A stretch of DNA of 64,000 bases from an uncultured Mailhella sp. GTDB taxonomy: Bacteria > Desulfobacterota > Desulfovibrionia > Desulfovibrionales > Desulfovibrionaceae. Both the position numbers and the translations under genes were made by a program. Location of the stretch: assembly GCA_944322635.1 (NCBI GenBank), contig CALUPL010000111.1, positions 1 to 64,000 on the forward strand, in the 5' to 3' direction. Each line of letters begins with the position of its first letter. Within the stretch, counting starts at the first letter, position 1. The notes below the pieces were generated by a model. That model was not told the DNA's origin, ran no database searches, and saw only the letters and a list, made by a program, of their open reading frames with translations. Below, in pieces: positions 45,419 through 54,192 of this stretch.

Positions 45419-46136
45419 ACTGCTTCTTCTGGGAATGCTTGCCTGCACCATCTTCCTGAGCGGCTGTTCCCTTGTAGACGAATATTTCATTCCCCCCGCC
45501 GACGACACGGTGCAGGAAATATTCGAGGCCGGCAACGACGCCATGCGTGAAAAGAACTATTCGCAGGCCATTGTCTACTATACCCGCATCAAGGATGAAT
45601 ACCCCTTCAGCCCCTATGTCATAGAGTCTGAACTGGCGCTGGCCGACGCTCATTACCTTGACGGCGAATATCTGCTTGCGGCAGACGCCTACAAGGATTT
45701 CGAGACGCTGCATCCCCGCCATGAAGCCATTCCCTATGTGCTTTATCAGACAGGCATGTCTCTGAAGAATTCCTACACGTCCATCGACCACTCGGCCACT
45801 CCTGTGAGCGAGGCTCTGGAATACTTCACCAGACTCCAGCAGGAATACCCCGATACGGAATACGGAAAGAACGCCGCCGAACAGATCGCCGCCTGCCGCA
45901 AGACGCTGGCACAGCGAGAACTGTTCATCGCCAACGTGTTCTGGGGCATGGAAAACTATCAGGCCGCCTGGACGCGCTATGAGTATGTGGTGCGCACCTA
46001 TCCCGACGTGAAGGAAGAAGCGGAATACGCCCGTACCAAGGGTGAAGCCGCCTACCTGAAATACCGCAAGGAAGAGGCCCAGAGCATGAGGGAACACCAG
46101 CAGGGTTCCTGGAAGGACTGGTTCCGCTGGCTGTAG
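45411..46136 (+). CDS. bamD: Outer-membrane assembly lipoprotein BamD
   Basis: A 241-residue lipoprotein (FLSGC, Cys 19) with TPR repeats of BamD/YfiO type (AGNDAMREKNYSQAIVYYTR..., DGEYLLAADAYKDFETLHP, YFTRLQQEYPDTEYGKNA). Part of the BAM complex that inserts beta-barrels. Translationally coupled to trxB. Confidence 0.9.
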   Translation: MRKLLLLGMLACTIFLSGCSLVDEYFIPPADDTVQEIFEAGNDAMREKNYSQAIVYYTRIKDEYPFSPYVIESELALADAHYLDGEYLLAADAYKDFETLHPRHEAIPYVLYQTGMSLKNSYTSIDHSATPVSEALEYFTRLQQEYPDTEYGKNAAEQIAACRKTLAQRELFIANVFWGMENYQAAWTRYEYVVRTYPDVKEEAEYARTKGEAAYLKYRKEEAQSMREHQQGSWKDWFRWL

Positions 46137-46180
46137 TCACGCCTGTCGAAACGCGCAAAAACCATCTGAAATCCCATGAC

Positions 46181-46213
46181 AAACGCGCCGGTTTCATACC
46201 GGCGCGTTTTTTG
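46181..46213 (+). terminator. Terminator of the trxA-trxB-bamD operon
   Basis: A perfect 11-bp stem with 5-base loop and T6 tail. Confidence 0.95.
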
Positions 46214-46581
46214 TGTATTCTTGCCAGTGATCTTCCGCCGTCCGTTTCCGTGGCCAAAGTGCCGTCTTGACGACTGCGATCTTCCGGAGCTTTTTTCTTA
46301 CACTCCGATAACCAAAATGACAAAAACGTATGACGTCAGACCGCTTTTTCCGTCATCTCCGTCTTTATCGGAAAAATCCGCCCTTTTCTCAAAAAACAGC
46401 GTCGATTCCGAATAACGGCGAGTGACGGCCTTTTTTGGGCTTTTTCCTTCCGTCTTTGGGGGGCACGGCATTTCGAAAACATCATTTTCCGGGAAAAAGC
46501 CGCCTGAACTCTGGACAGCGCACGACTAACGCCGTAGCGTGTAGAAGTATTTTTTAACATTCCTGTCAGGAGGAACAAAAC
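46214..46581. other. Intergenic region upstream of the PheC-like gene
   Basis: No gene seen. T-rich, with no convincing promoter consensus; no copy of the GTGC-N8-GCAC dyad. Confidence 0.4.
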
Positions 46582-47361
46582 ATGTTCAAGAAAATCCTTA
46601 TGACCTCGCTGGTTCTTGCCGCCGTTACCGGTATGATGGCACAGGACGCTCAGGCCAGAAGCCTTGCGGAAATCAAGTCCAGCGGCAAGCTGCTCGTAGG
46701 CACCACGGGCGACTACAAGCCCATGAGCTATCTCAACAAGGAAACCGGCAAATATGAAGGCTTCGATGCCGAAATGGCCGCTTCCCTGGCCAAAAAACTC
46801 GGCGTGAAGCTCGAATACGTGCCCACCACCTGGAAAACCCTGCAGGAAGACACCATGTCCGGCAAGTTCGACGTTGCCATGTGCGGCATTACCGTCACCG
46901 ACGCCCGCAAGAAGGTCATGGCCATGTCCGATCCTTATCTCACCTTCGGCAAGACCGTTCTCGTCACCAAGAGCAAGGCCGGTCAGTTCAAGTCTCTCGA
47001 CGACGTGAACCAGCCTTCCGTCCGTGTGATGTACAATCCCGGCGGCACCAATGAAAAGTTCGCCAAGGAATCCACTCCCAAGGCCCAGCTCATCATGCAC
47101 GAGCACAATGCCGAAATTCCCGGTCTCGTGGGCGAAGGCAAGGCCGACGTCATGATCACCGAAACCATGGAAGCCGTCCGCTACGTCAAGGACAATCCCA
47201 AGGTTGCCGCGCCCCTGGTGGACAAGCCCTTTACCGAAAACCACTTCGGCGTGCTCATGAAGCAGGGCGAACCCGACCTGCTCAAGGCCGTGAACGACTG
47301 GATGGCCGGCATCAAGGCCGACGGCACCATGACCAAGTGGGAAAACCAGTACATCAAGTAA
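46582..47361 (+). CDS. Periplasmic solute-binding / cyclohexadienyl-dehydratase-like protein
   Basis: 259 residues, Sec signal cleaved near AQA (residue 25), SBP_bac_3 fold. The segments GTTGDYKPMSYL, NPGGTNEKFAKE and EGKADVMITETMEA are closer to PheC (periplasmic cyclohexadienyl/arogenate dehydratase) than to usual amino-acid binding proteins. No ABC permease or ATPase gene is adjacent, which also favours an enzyme or a receptor protein. It lies convergent to a sensor kinase whose input domain has the same fold. AGGAGGAAC gives a strong start. Confidence 0.75.
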   Translation: MFKKILMTSLVLAAVTGMMAQDAQARSLAEIKSSGKLLVGTTGDYKPMSYLNKETGKYEGFDAEMAASLAKKLGVKLEYVPTTWKTLQEDTMSGKFDVAMCGITVTDARKKVMAMSDPYLTFGKTVLVTKSKAGQFKSLDDVNQPSVRVMYNPGGTNEKFAKESTPKAQLIMHEHNAEIPGLVGEGKADVMITETMEAVRYVKDNPKVAAPLVDKPFTENHFGVLMKQGEPDLLKAVNDWMAGIKADGTMTKWENQYIK

Positions 47362-47432
47362 GTTCGTAACGAGGGAACTCCCCGCGTTTCCACGGCGGCT
47401 GCGCCTTTTCCCATGCAGCCTGCCTACCTTTT

Positions 47433-47467
47433 CCGCCCCGTGCATTCTTCTCCGATGCGCGGGGCGG
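47433..47467. other. Hairpin between convergent genes
   Basis: A 13-bp stem (47433-47445 with 47455-47467, one G-T) between the PheC-like gene and the kinase gene; no T run on either strand. Confidence 0.5.
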
Positions 47468-47474
47468 ACATCGT

Positions 47475-49427
47475 TTAATCGCTTTCGGACTCATTCGAAA
47501 GGGGAAAAGAGAGCGCCATGGTGGAACCTTCACCCACCTGCGAAAATACGGCAATCTCTCCTTCGTGCATTTCCACGATATGCCGGGAAATATACAGCCC
47601 GAGGCCGAAGCCCTTGCTTCCCTTGGTGGAGAAGAAGGGATCGAAAATCTTTTTTCTGTTCTCCTCGCTTATGCCGCTGCCACAGTCGGTAAGGGCAAGC
47701 TCCACACGCCCTCCGACACAACGCCCCTCCAGAACAAGAGCCCTCTGCTCCGTCGCCTCCATGCTGTCGAGCGCGTTTATGAGCAGGTTCAGCACCAGCT
47801 GTTCCAGAAGTATTCTGTTGCCCTTCATGGGCAGGTCTTCGGGCAGAAAACTTTCGTCCACTCTCACGGAACGCAGCCGGGGCTTGAGAAAGAACAGAGC
47901 CTCTCGCGCTATCCGGGCAAGATTCTGCCGCTCATACTGCACGGAATTCGGCAAAGCTATGTTCAGAAGGCGCCTCGTGGTGTTCACGGCGCGTTCGCCG
48001 TTTCTATGTATGGCATTCAGCATGGGCCGCATGGGGCTTTCCTCCGGGCAGTCTTCCAGCGCAATTTCCGCATTGGCCATGATTATGCCTATGGGATTGT
48101 TGATTTCGTGCGCCACGCCCGCCGCCAGCTTGCCGAGCACGGCAAGCCTCTCCATTTCCATGACCTGCTTATCCAGTCTTCTGCGTTCGGTCATGTCGCG
48201 GCCTATGAGACATATGGCATAGGGAGAACTTTCAAGATCGGCCATGAACAGGCTCACTTCCAGCACAAGCTCCTCTTCCGTTCCCTGCCCCAGCACTATT
48301 TCCCTCCGCAGCGCTCCGTTGCGGGGAATCAGCTGAACAAAACGTTCAAGGCATCCGCTCGTTCCGCTGCACAGGGCATCCATGAGCAGGGAACTGTAGC
48401 CGGACTCGGCAATGTGCAGTACGCTTCTCGCCGCGCGGTTGGAAAGGGTTATCCTGCCGTTCTCGTCGAGCAGAAGAATGATGTCCGGCGATTCCTCGAT
48501 GAGCTCCCTGTATTTTCTTTCCGAGCGTATGAGTCTGCGCGAAACCTTGCGCACCTGACGCTTCAAGGCATAAATCCACGTGACGGTGGCCAGAAGCACG
48601 CACGCCAGCAGCGCCACCGCGCACAGAATGTGATAATGGTACAGCTCCCACAGACTGGGCACGTACAGGGAACGCCCGAGCCAGAGCGCACGCAGTTTCT
48701 CAACCTCGCCGTTTTCCTCAAGGCGTACAAGAGCACTCGTCATGCGCTCCAGAAGCCCCGACCGTCGCCCCACCATCATCACCATGGGAATACGCTCCAG
48801 AGAGCCGCCCATGACGCGTATATCCTTGTACTTTTTGCTCTGTACAATATGGAATGCCATCTCCACGGAACTGGCGATGTAGGCGTCGGCCTGACCGTCC
48901 ACAAGACGGTTGAGCGCATTGGTCATGGAATCCGCCTGCACCACGGTGCAGCCCATGGAAAGCATTTTGGGAATGTAGGTGTCGCCTCGCTGCAGAATGA
49001 CCTTCCGGCCGGCAAGGTCGCTTTCCATGGAAAACTGATGTTCCGGCCCCGCCACGAGAATCGCCCGGTTCAGGGCCAGAGGCGTGACCAGAACGTCGGA
49101 AAAATCGTTCTTGAGGTTCACGGGCAGAAGCCCCACCATGGCGTCTATTTCTCCGCGCTGCAGCTTCTGCTCCAGCTTGCGGGCGTTGCTCTGCACGAAC
49201 ACGATGTTCTTGCCGAGTTCCTCCGACATCTTTACGCTGAGGTCCACGGCCAGCCCCAGAACCCCGGTTCTGTCTTCATTAAGAAAGGACAGCGGCGCGG
49301 AATGAGGCGGCACCCCTATGATCAGCGTGTTTCCCCGGTCCGGCACGACGGCCGAGGCGGCTTTCGACGCCGGCAGAAGGCTCATCCAGAAAAGACTCAG
49401 AAAAAGCAGCACGAACAGACGACGCAT
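47475..49427 (-). CDS. Sensor histidine kinase with periplasmic SBP_bac_3 domain
   Basis: 650 residues. Signal peptide 1-24; periplasmic solute-binding domain about 28-255 (TLIIGVPPHSAPLSFLN ... GLAVDLSVKMSEELG); membrane helix about 265-287; PAS about 300-415; dimerisation/phosphoacceptor domain with H440 in AAGVAHEINNPIG; HATPase about 535-645 with NLLINALDS, DCGSGIS and GFGLGLYI. The start at 49427 has GAGGAG; the open frame upstream lacks sense. Transcribed divergently from the first short arylsulfotransferase-like gene. No response regulator is adjacent; the likely partner is at 55666. Confidence 0.9.
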   Translation of the reverse strand: MRRLFVLLFLSLFWMSLLPASKAASAVVPDRGNTLIIGVPPHSAPLSFLNEDRTGVLGLAVDLSVKMSEELGKNIVFVQSNARKLEQKLQRGEIDAMVGLLPVNLKNDFSDVLVTPLALNRAILVAGPEHQFSMESDLAGRKVILQRGDTYIPKMLSMGCTVVQADSMTNALNRLVDGQADAYIASSVEMAFHIVQSKKYKDIRVMGGSLERIPMVMMVGRRSGLLERMTSALVRLEENGEVEKLRALWLGRSLYVPSLWELYHYHILCAVALLACVLLATVTWIYALKRQVRKVSRRLIRSERKYRELIEESPDIILLLDENGRITLSNRAARSVLHIAESGYSSLLMDALCSGTSGCLERFVQLIPRNGALRREIVLGQGTEEELVLEVSLFMADLESSPYAICLIGRDMTERRRLDKQVMEMERLAVLGKLAAGVAHEINNPIGIIMANAEIALEDCPEESPMRPMLNAIHRNGERAVNTTRRLLNIALPNSVQYERQNLARIAREALFFLKPRLRSVRVDESFLPEDLPMKGNRILLEQLVLNLLINALDSMEATEQRALVLEGRCVGGRVELALTDCGSGISEENRKKIFDPFFSTKGSKGFGLGLYISRHIVEMHEGEIAVFSQVGEGSTMALSFPLSNESESD

Positions 49428-49485
49428 ACGAGACTCCTCATCATGATAAAACACCATGATCCGTTGTGCCGCAAGCAAAAAAAAC

Positions 49486-49501
49486 GTGCGGCTTTTCGCA
49501 C
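49486..49501. promoter_or_regulatory. Dyad GTGC-N8-GCAC, candidate activator site (copy 1)
   Basis: GTGC at 49486-49489 and GCAC at 49498-49501. Centre about 94 bp upstream of the sigma-54 -24 element and about 66 bp upstream of the divergent kinase start. The same dyad recurs at 51934 and 57161. Confidence 0.6.
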
Positions 49502-49585
49502 ACACGCCCCGGCCATGTGCGGAATTTCTCACGAAGCCTCACGGCAATAAAAATGATCTCACTGATATAACTGGAAAAAACAAAA

Positions 49586-49601
49586 TGGCACGCTCTTTGC
49601 T
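49586..49601 (+). promoter_or_regulatory. Sigma-54 promoter of arylsulfotransferase-like gene 1
   Basis: TGGCAC-GCTCT-TTGCT: consensus -24/-12 with correct 12-bp GG-to-GC spacing, 46 bases before the ATG. Confidence 0.9.
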
Positions 49602-49646
49602 AGCACTGTTGATGACCATTGCCTTCAACCTCACAAAGGAAGAAAC

Positions 49647-51113
49647 ATGAACCGTCGTCAATTTCTCATGGGACTGTCCGCGGCCGCAGCGGCCACGGCG
49701 GCGCCTTCCCTGAGCTGGGCATTCCCTTCCGTCTTTCCCCACGGAACCACCATCTACAAGCCGGAAAAGTGCTGGAACGGCTATACCGTGTTCGGCGTGG
49801 AAACCGCAGGGCAAGGCTGCGTGCTCATCGACATGAACGGCAACATCGTTCACGAATGGAAAAACGTGAGCGAACTTGAACATCCCACCAAGCTGCTCAA
49901 GGGCGGCTACGTCATGGGCGCCACCCGGCAGAAGCCGGAAATGAAGGGCCGCACCTTCGGCGATCCCATGTCCGCCGACCTCTCCATCTGCGACTGGAAC
50001 GGCAAGATAGTGCGCAACATTCCGCTCGCCGGCATGCATCACGACTTTCAGGTGGAAGGCAGCCCCACCGGCTACTTCTCCCCCAGCATGGGCGTGGAGT
50101 ACAAGCCCGACGGCAGAATTCTCGTGCTTTCTCATCTGTTCACCGAAAATCCCGCCATCACGAAGAAAAAGCCTCTCGACGACGACTACATCTTCGAGGT
50201 GGACAAGGACAACAACATTCTCTGGGACTGGAAGGCCTTTGAACATTTCGACGAGCTGAATCTGCCCGAAGACATGAAGAAGACCATGTACAAGTTCCCC
50301 TCCTGGCAGATGACCCGCACGCCCGGCGTGAAGGCCGCAGACTGGATGCACATGAACTCCGCCTCCTACCTCGGCCCCAACCACTGGTACGACGAGGATC
50401 CCGTCAAGTACGCGGCCTTCAATCCCGAAAACATCATCTGCTCCTGCCGGCAGCTCAACACCTGCTTCATCATCGACAAGGCCTCCAAGAAGATCGTGTG
50501 GCAGATAGGCCCCACCTTCTATCCTGAGGACAAGTGGGTGTTCGCGGGCAAGGAATACAAGCGCGCCCTCTACCGCCTCGGACAGATAGTGGGTCAGCAT
50601 CACTGCCACATGATTCCTGCCGGTCTTCCGGGTGCGGGCAACATTCTGGTGTACGACAACGGCGGCTATGCCGGCTACGGCGACAGAAACCCCACTTCTC
50701 CCATGGGCTGGAGCAACGCCCGCCGCGACTACTCGCGCGTTCTGGAATTCGACCCGGTCACCCTCAAGAAGGTGTGGGAACATTCCGCCGCCACCATGGG
50801 TCTGCGCGAAACCTACAAGTTCTACAGCGACTACGTAAGCTCCGCCCAGCGTCTGCCCAACGGCAACACCCTCATCACCAACGGCGCCGTGGGTCAGTTC
50901 CAGGAAGTCACTCCCGAACATGAAATCGTGTGGGAATACATAAGCCCCTGGTACAACCCCAACGGCAAGTTCAACCTGGTGTATCGCGCCTACCGCGTGC
51001 CCTACGACTACGTTCCCCAGCTCAAAAAGCCGCAGGAATTCGCCGTCATTCCGCCCGAAAACACCTCCTTCACCATTCCCGCCAGCAAAACGCCCTATCA
51101 GGCGAAAAGCTGA
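49647..51113 (+). CDS. Arylsulfotransferase-like beta-propeller protein 1 (Tat-exported)
   Basis: 488 residues with a twin-arginine signal (NRRQFLMGLSAAAA, cleavage near SWA-FP). The mature protein starts with the shared signature PxGTTIYKPEK and repeats of the type VLIDMNGNIVHEWK. Arylsulfotransferase landmarks are kept: DWMHMNS, GQHHCHMI, LVYDNGG. The position of the AssT nucleophile His is Thr411 (NGNTLITNG). Export by Tat suggests it folds or binds a cofactor before export. It may be an enzyme with altered chemistry or a binding propeller. Two helix-hairpin-helix genes follow. Confidence 0.85.
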   Translation: MNRRQFLMGLSAAAAATAAPSLSWAFPSVFPHGTTIYKPEKCWNGYTVFGVETAGQGCVLIDMNGNIVHEWKNVSELEHPTKLLKGGYVMGATRQKPEMKGRTFGDPMSADLSICDWNGKIVRNIPLAGMHHDFQVEGSPTGYFSPSMGVEYKPDGRILVLSHLFTENPAITKKKPLDDDYIFEVDKDNNILWDWKAFEHFDELNLPEDMKKTMYKFPSWQMTRTPGVKAADWMHMNSASYLGPNHWYDEDPVKYAAFNPENIICSCRQLNTCFIIDKASKKIVWQIGPTFYPEDKWVFAGKEYKRALYRLGQIVGQHHCHMIPAGLPGAGNILVYDNGGYAGYGDRNPTSPMGWSNARRDYSRVLEFDPVTLKKVWEHSAATMGLRETYKFYSDYVSSAQRLPNGNTLITNGAVGQFQEVTPEHEIVWEYISPWYNPNGKFNLVYRAYRVPYDYVPQLKKPQEFAVIPPENTSFTIPASKTPYQAKS

Positions 51114-51231
51114 GGCCGTTCCCTGAACGGGATACGGAAGGCCTCTTCTCTCTTCCCCGGCCGGAAGAAACGAAAGGCCGGCCTCATGAACGATGGAACG
51201 CTTCCATCACAAACGCTCTTATGGAGCAGAC

Positions 51232-51567
51232 ATGAAAACATCTCTTGCAACACTTCTTCTCGGCGCGTTTCTCTGCGTATCCTCCCCGGCCCTGGCCGAG
51301 GACGTGGAACTCGGCCCCGACGCCTTCGACCTGAACAAGGCCACGGCCGAGCAGCTCATGGAGATACCCGACGCCAACATCACTCCGGAAATGGCCAACG
51401 AAATAGTACAGATGGCCAAGACCAAGCCCTTCGAACTGCCCGAGGACTTCCTGAAGGTTCCGGGACTGGACAACCACACGCTGCAGGCCATCAATCCCAT
51501 TGAGCATGGCGGAACCCTGTGGTACGATCCCGACGCCGAGCTTACGCTGGCCCCTTCAAAGTGCTGA
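51232..51567 (+). CDS. Secreted helix-hairpin-helix (ComEA-like) protein 1
   Basis: 111 residues: signal peptide to about residue 23 (SSPALA-ED), then one ComEA-type HhH unit pair (DLNKATAEQLMEIPDANI ... LPEDFLKVPGLDNHTLQAI). The usual Gly of the first hairpin is replaced (IPDAN). The C-terminal tail NPIEHGGTLWYDPDAEL resembles the tail of the next gene product. It ends in Cys. ComEA domains bind DNA in competence proteins, but HhH units in other secreted proteins may serve as small scaffolds. GGAG precedes the start. Probably co-transcribed with the gene at 49647. Confidence 0.75.
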   Translation: MKTSLATLLLGAFLCVSSPALAEDVELGPDAFDLNKATAEQLMEIPDANITPEMANEIVQMAKTKPFELPEDFLKVPGLDNHTLQAINPIEHGGTLWYDPDAELTLAPSKC

Positions 51568-51584
51568 TTTCATCGGAGAACAGT

Positions 51585-51902
51585 ATGCATATGACCCGTA
51601 TTGCCATACCGCTGCTTGCAGTCTGCCTGACGGCTGCTCCTGCGTATGCCGGGTCTTTCAGCTTCAACAGGGCCAGTGCAGAAAAAATGGTGCGGGACTG
51701 CGCGGAAGAAGGCGTGAACCTGCCCATGAAAACGGCGCTGGCCATTGTCGAGGCCCGTTCCGACAGGCGCTTCACCAGCATCGGCGACCTTACCGACATT
51801 CCTGGCATGACCGAAGAGCTTCTCCGGGATCTTGATCCCATTGAAGAAGAAAACGATCTCGTTTTCAATCCCAATGCTCTGCCCGGCATGAAGTCGTACT
51901 GA
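51585..51902 (+). CDS. Secreted helix-hairpin-helix protein 2
   Basis: 105 residues, signal peptide ending PAYA-GS, then SFNRASAEKMVRDCAEEG ... TSIGDLTDIPGMTEELL, a diverged ComEA-like HhH pair, and a tail DPIEEENDLVFNPNAL. It is a paralogue of the preceding protein, 17 bases downstream. GGAG lies 6 bases before the ATG at 51585; another ATG follows at 51591. No DNA-uptake genes are near. Confidence 0.75.
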   Translation: MHMTRIAIPLLAVCLTAAPAYAGSFSFNRASAEKMVRDCAEEGVNLPMKTALAIVEARSDRRFTSIGDLTDIPGMTEELLRDLDPIEEENDLVFNPNALPGMKSY

Positions 51903-51931
51903 AAGACTGCTCTCCCATTCTATGCCGTTCT

Positions 51932-51951
51932 CTGTGCGTCCTGCTGCACAG
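51932..51951. promoter_or_regulatory. Dyad CTGTGC-N8-GCACAG, candidate activator site (copy 2)
   Basis: Perfect 6-bp arms; core GTGC-N8-GCAC at 51934-51949. Centre about 74 bp upstream of the -24 element of the next sigma-54 promoter. Confidence 0.65.
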
Positions 51952-52012
51952 CGCAGGCTTGTCTTCGGTCTTTTTCTGATCCAACCGACATGATTTAAAA
52001 CAAAAAATGTCG

Positions 52013-52029
52013 TCGGCACACATCTTGCA
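52013..52029 (+). promoter_or_regulatory. Sigma-54 promoter of arylsulfotransferase-like gene 2
   Basis: TCGGCAC-ACATC-TTGCA: GG and GC 12 bp apart; one base off consensus in the -24 box. Confidence 0.85.
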
Positions 52030-52099
52030 TAACGACATTTCAAAAGCCTTTCCAAGAAGAACGTGGCACTTTCCCTTTACCTCAACCAAGGAGAATCGT

Positions 52100-53386
52100 A
52101 TGAACTTTCTGAAAGCGACCTGCACGGCCTGCGGACTTGCTGCACTGCTGATAGCTTCCTCCGCCGATGCCAGACCTACCGTCTATCCTACCGGTACGAC
52201 GATCTTCAATCCTGAAAAGGCGCAGAGCGACGTATTCATCATGGTTGTTCATCCGACTCGTGTCGCTATCATGGATCGAAACGGCAACGAGTACCACAAT
52301 TGGAAAATACCTGCCAACTGGACAAACATCCGTGCTCGTCTGGATAAGGAAGGTAATCTTTTACTTGCTGGTGCCGTCAAGGAAATTGGCAACACTACCA
52401 AGGAAGAATATCCTGCATATATTGCAGAATTCGGATGGGACGGTAAGCAAAACTGGCGTCACGAAGTACCTAAAGGACTGGACTGGCACAACGACGTGAC
52501 CAAGCTGAAGAACGGCAACATCGTCTATACCGCCTACTCCGTCATTCCTGAAGAATATCAGAAAAAGCTCAAGGACGTGGAGCTGCCCTGGGGAACCTTC
52601 AAGCGCAGCGGCGTGAACATGCGCGGCGACGTACTGGTTGAAGTGAACCCCAAAAACAACAAGATTGTCTGGAAATGGAACACCTGGGAACATCTCGACC
52701 TCAACAAGTTCTCTCCCGTGTGCCCCAACTCCGACTGGACGCACATGAACAGCATTCAGGAACTGCCCGAAAACAAGTGGTATGACGGCGGCGACAAGCG
52801 CTTCAAGCCCGGTAATCTTCTCATCAACCCCCGCAACCTCGATGAATTCTACATCATCGAAAAGGAAACCGGAAAGGTCGTCTGGGCCGGCAACCACTCC
52901 TACAAGACCGGTCTTGCCCACTGCCACGAACCTCAGATGATTGAAAAGGGTCTTCCCGGAGCCGGCAACATCATCTTCTTCGACAACGGCCTTTTTGCCA
53001 AGACCAGAGACCGCGTGGGCATGACTCTCCTCGGCGAACTCAACCCCGTGACCGGCGAACTGGAATGGCAGTATGAAAGCAAGGGCTATTCCAACATGCA
53101 CTTCTTCAGCAAGACCATGGGTTCCGAATCCCGTCTGCCCAACGGCAACACCTTCATTTCCGAAGACAACACCGGCCGTCTGTTCGAAGTCACGCACGAC
53201 CTGAAGAATCCCGAAGGCGGCGAGATAGTCTGGGAATACATGATGCCCACCTACTCTCAGCGCAGCCGCATCTACCTTGCCGACTACTGCCCGCAGTTCA
53301 AGCAGATCAAGCGCGTGACCAAGCCCTTCGCCGTCAATCCTCCCAAGAATGAAGACTTCCACATCGCTCCCACCATCCAGAAGTAA
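52100..53386 (+). CDS. Arylsulfotransferase-like beta-propeller protein 2
   Basis: 428 residues, Sec signal to about residue 22 (SSADA-RP). Shares the opening YPTGTTIFNPEKAQ, DWTHMNS, LAHCHEPQMI and IFFDNGLF with the other short paralogues; the nucleophile position is Ser (NGNTFISED). The ATG at 52100 has AAGGAG and follows the sigma-54 promoter, so the longer open frame is excluded. The first 400 bases use T-ending and rarer codons (for example TTA, CCT, GGT) while the rest uses the usual GC-rich set, a sharp change near 52490. Confidence 0.83.
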   Translation: MNFLKATCTACGLAALLIASSADARPTVYPTGTTIFNPEKAQSDVFIMVVHPTRVAIMDRNGNEYHNWKIPANWTNIRARLDKEGNLLLAGAVKEIGNTTKEEYPAYIAEFGWDGKQNWRHEVPKGLDWHNDVTKLKNGNIVYTAYSVIPEEYQKKLKDVELPWGTFKRSGVNMRGDVLVEVNPKNNKIVWKWNTWEHLDLNKFSPVCPNSDWTHMNSIQELPENKWYDGGDKRFKPGNLLINPRNLDEFYIIEKETGKVVWAGNHSYKTGLAHCHEPQMIEKGLPGAGNIIFFDNGLFAKTRDRVGMTLLGELNPVTGELEWQYESKGYSNMHFFSKTMGSESRLPNGNTFISEDNTGRLFEVTHDLKNPEGGEIVWEYMMPTYSQRSRIYLADYCPQFKQIKRVTKPFAVNPPKNEDFHIAPTIQK

Positions 53387-53395
53387 ATAAAAGAC

Positions 53396-53419
53396 GGGGG
53401 ACGGATTGTTCCGTCCCCC
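53396..53419 (+). terminator. Strong hairpin after arylsulfotransferase-like gene 2
   Basis: A perfect 9-bp stem (53396-53404 with 53411-53419), 6-base loop, no T run. Probably lowers but does not stop transcription into the next gene. Confidence 0.55.
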
Positions 53420-53436
53420 TCATCGAGGTTTCTAGC

Positions 53437-53922
53437 ATGAAGCTGCTTGCTGTCATCAAAACGTTTGTGTTGTTTCTCGCCGTATGCTGCATGACGACTC
53501 CCGCCGTTGCCGAAGAAGAAAATGAAGACATCACGGCCTATGTCGTCGCCTCCGATGCCGTGTTCAACAGCCTTACCGGCATGAAGAGCTACTGCGAGAA
53601 TGAAGGCGTGCCCTTCGTTCAGATAAAGAACAAGGATCAGCTCAAGAACGTGGAAAAATGCCTCGTCATAGGCAATCCCTCCGACGAATCCCTGGCCGGC
53701 GACATCATCCGCGCCTGCCTGGATGAAAAGGAAATGAAGAACGCCAACACCATGGGCAAGGGCGTGCTGGCGGAAAAGACCTACGAGGGAAAACAGGTGC
53801 TCATTTTCGCCACGGCCTACAGCGTCAACACCTTCGTCAAGAGCCATGCCGACGAATGGAAGGACATCTTTGAATCGTGGTACTACATTTCCCGTTCCAT
53901 CACGAGCATCATCGGTTACTGA
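53437..53922 (+). CDS. Small secreted protein of unknown function
   Basis: 161 residues with signal peptide (TPAVA-EE near 25). The mature part is a small alpha/beta domain: ITAYVVASDAVFNSL ... EKCLVIGNPSDESLAGDIIRACL ... KQVLIFATAYSVNTF. I do not recognise a family. Two Cys residues (YCENEG, EKCL, plus ACL) could form a disulfide. It is 50 bases downstream of the second propeller gene and ahead of a strong terminator, so it likely belongs to that transcript. Confidence 0.75.
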   Translation: MKLLAVIKTFVLFLAVCCMTTPAVAEEENEDITAYVVASDAVFNSLTGMKSYCENEGVPFVQIKNKDQLKNVEKCLVIGNPSDESLAGDIIRACLDEKEMKNANTMGKGVLAEKTYEGKQVLIFATAYSVNTFVKSHADEWKDIFESWYYISRSITSIIGY

Positions 53923-53947
53923 TTTTCCTCCGCACGATATTTTCGGC

Positions 53948-53987
53948 AGAACAGGCAGTCACGGCATCGCGGCTGCCTGTTCTGTTT
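53948..53987 (+). terminator. Terminator after the small secreted protein gene
   Basis: A perfect 11-bp stem (53948-53958 with 53973-53983) with 14-base loop and a T-rich tail. Confidence 0.85.
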
Positions 53988-54110
53988 CTCCCCTGTTTTC
54001 CGGAGGAGCGATTCCGTTTTTTCCGACGAACGGCTCCGTGGCAACGCGCCGGAACTTCTGCGCCCCGGCCGGGAAAATCTCTTCCCTTACGTCATGATTT
54101 CTGCAACACT

Positions 54111-54126
54111 GTGCCCGCTTCCGTAC
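54111..54126. promoter_or_regulatory. Degenerate copy of the dyad (GTGC-N8-GTAC)
   Basis: One base differs from GTGC-N8-GCAC. It lies 67 bases before the third propeller gene, but I see no sigma-54 promoter with correct spacing between them. Confidence 0.3.
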
Positions 54127-54192
54127 GGGGCGGACTGTGCGTTCCGTTCCTAAAAGAAGCAACCATTTCAACTTCTTTGAAGGATGGCACTC

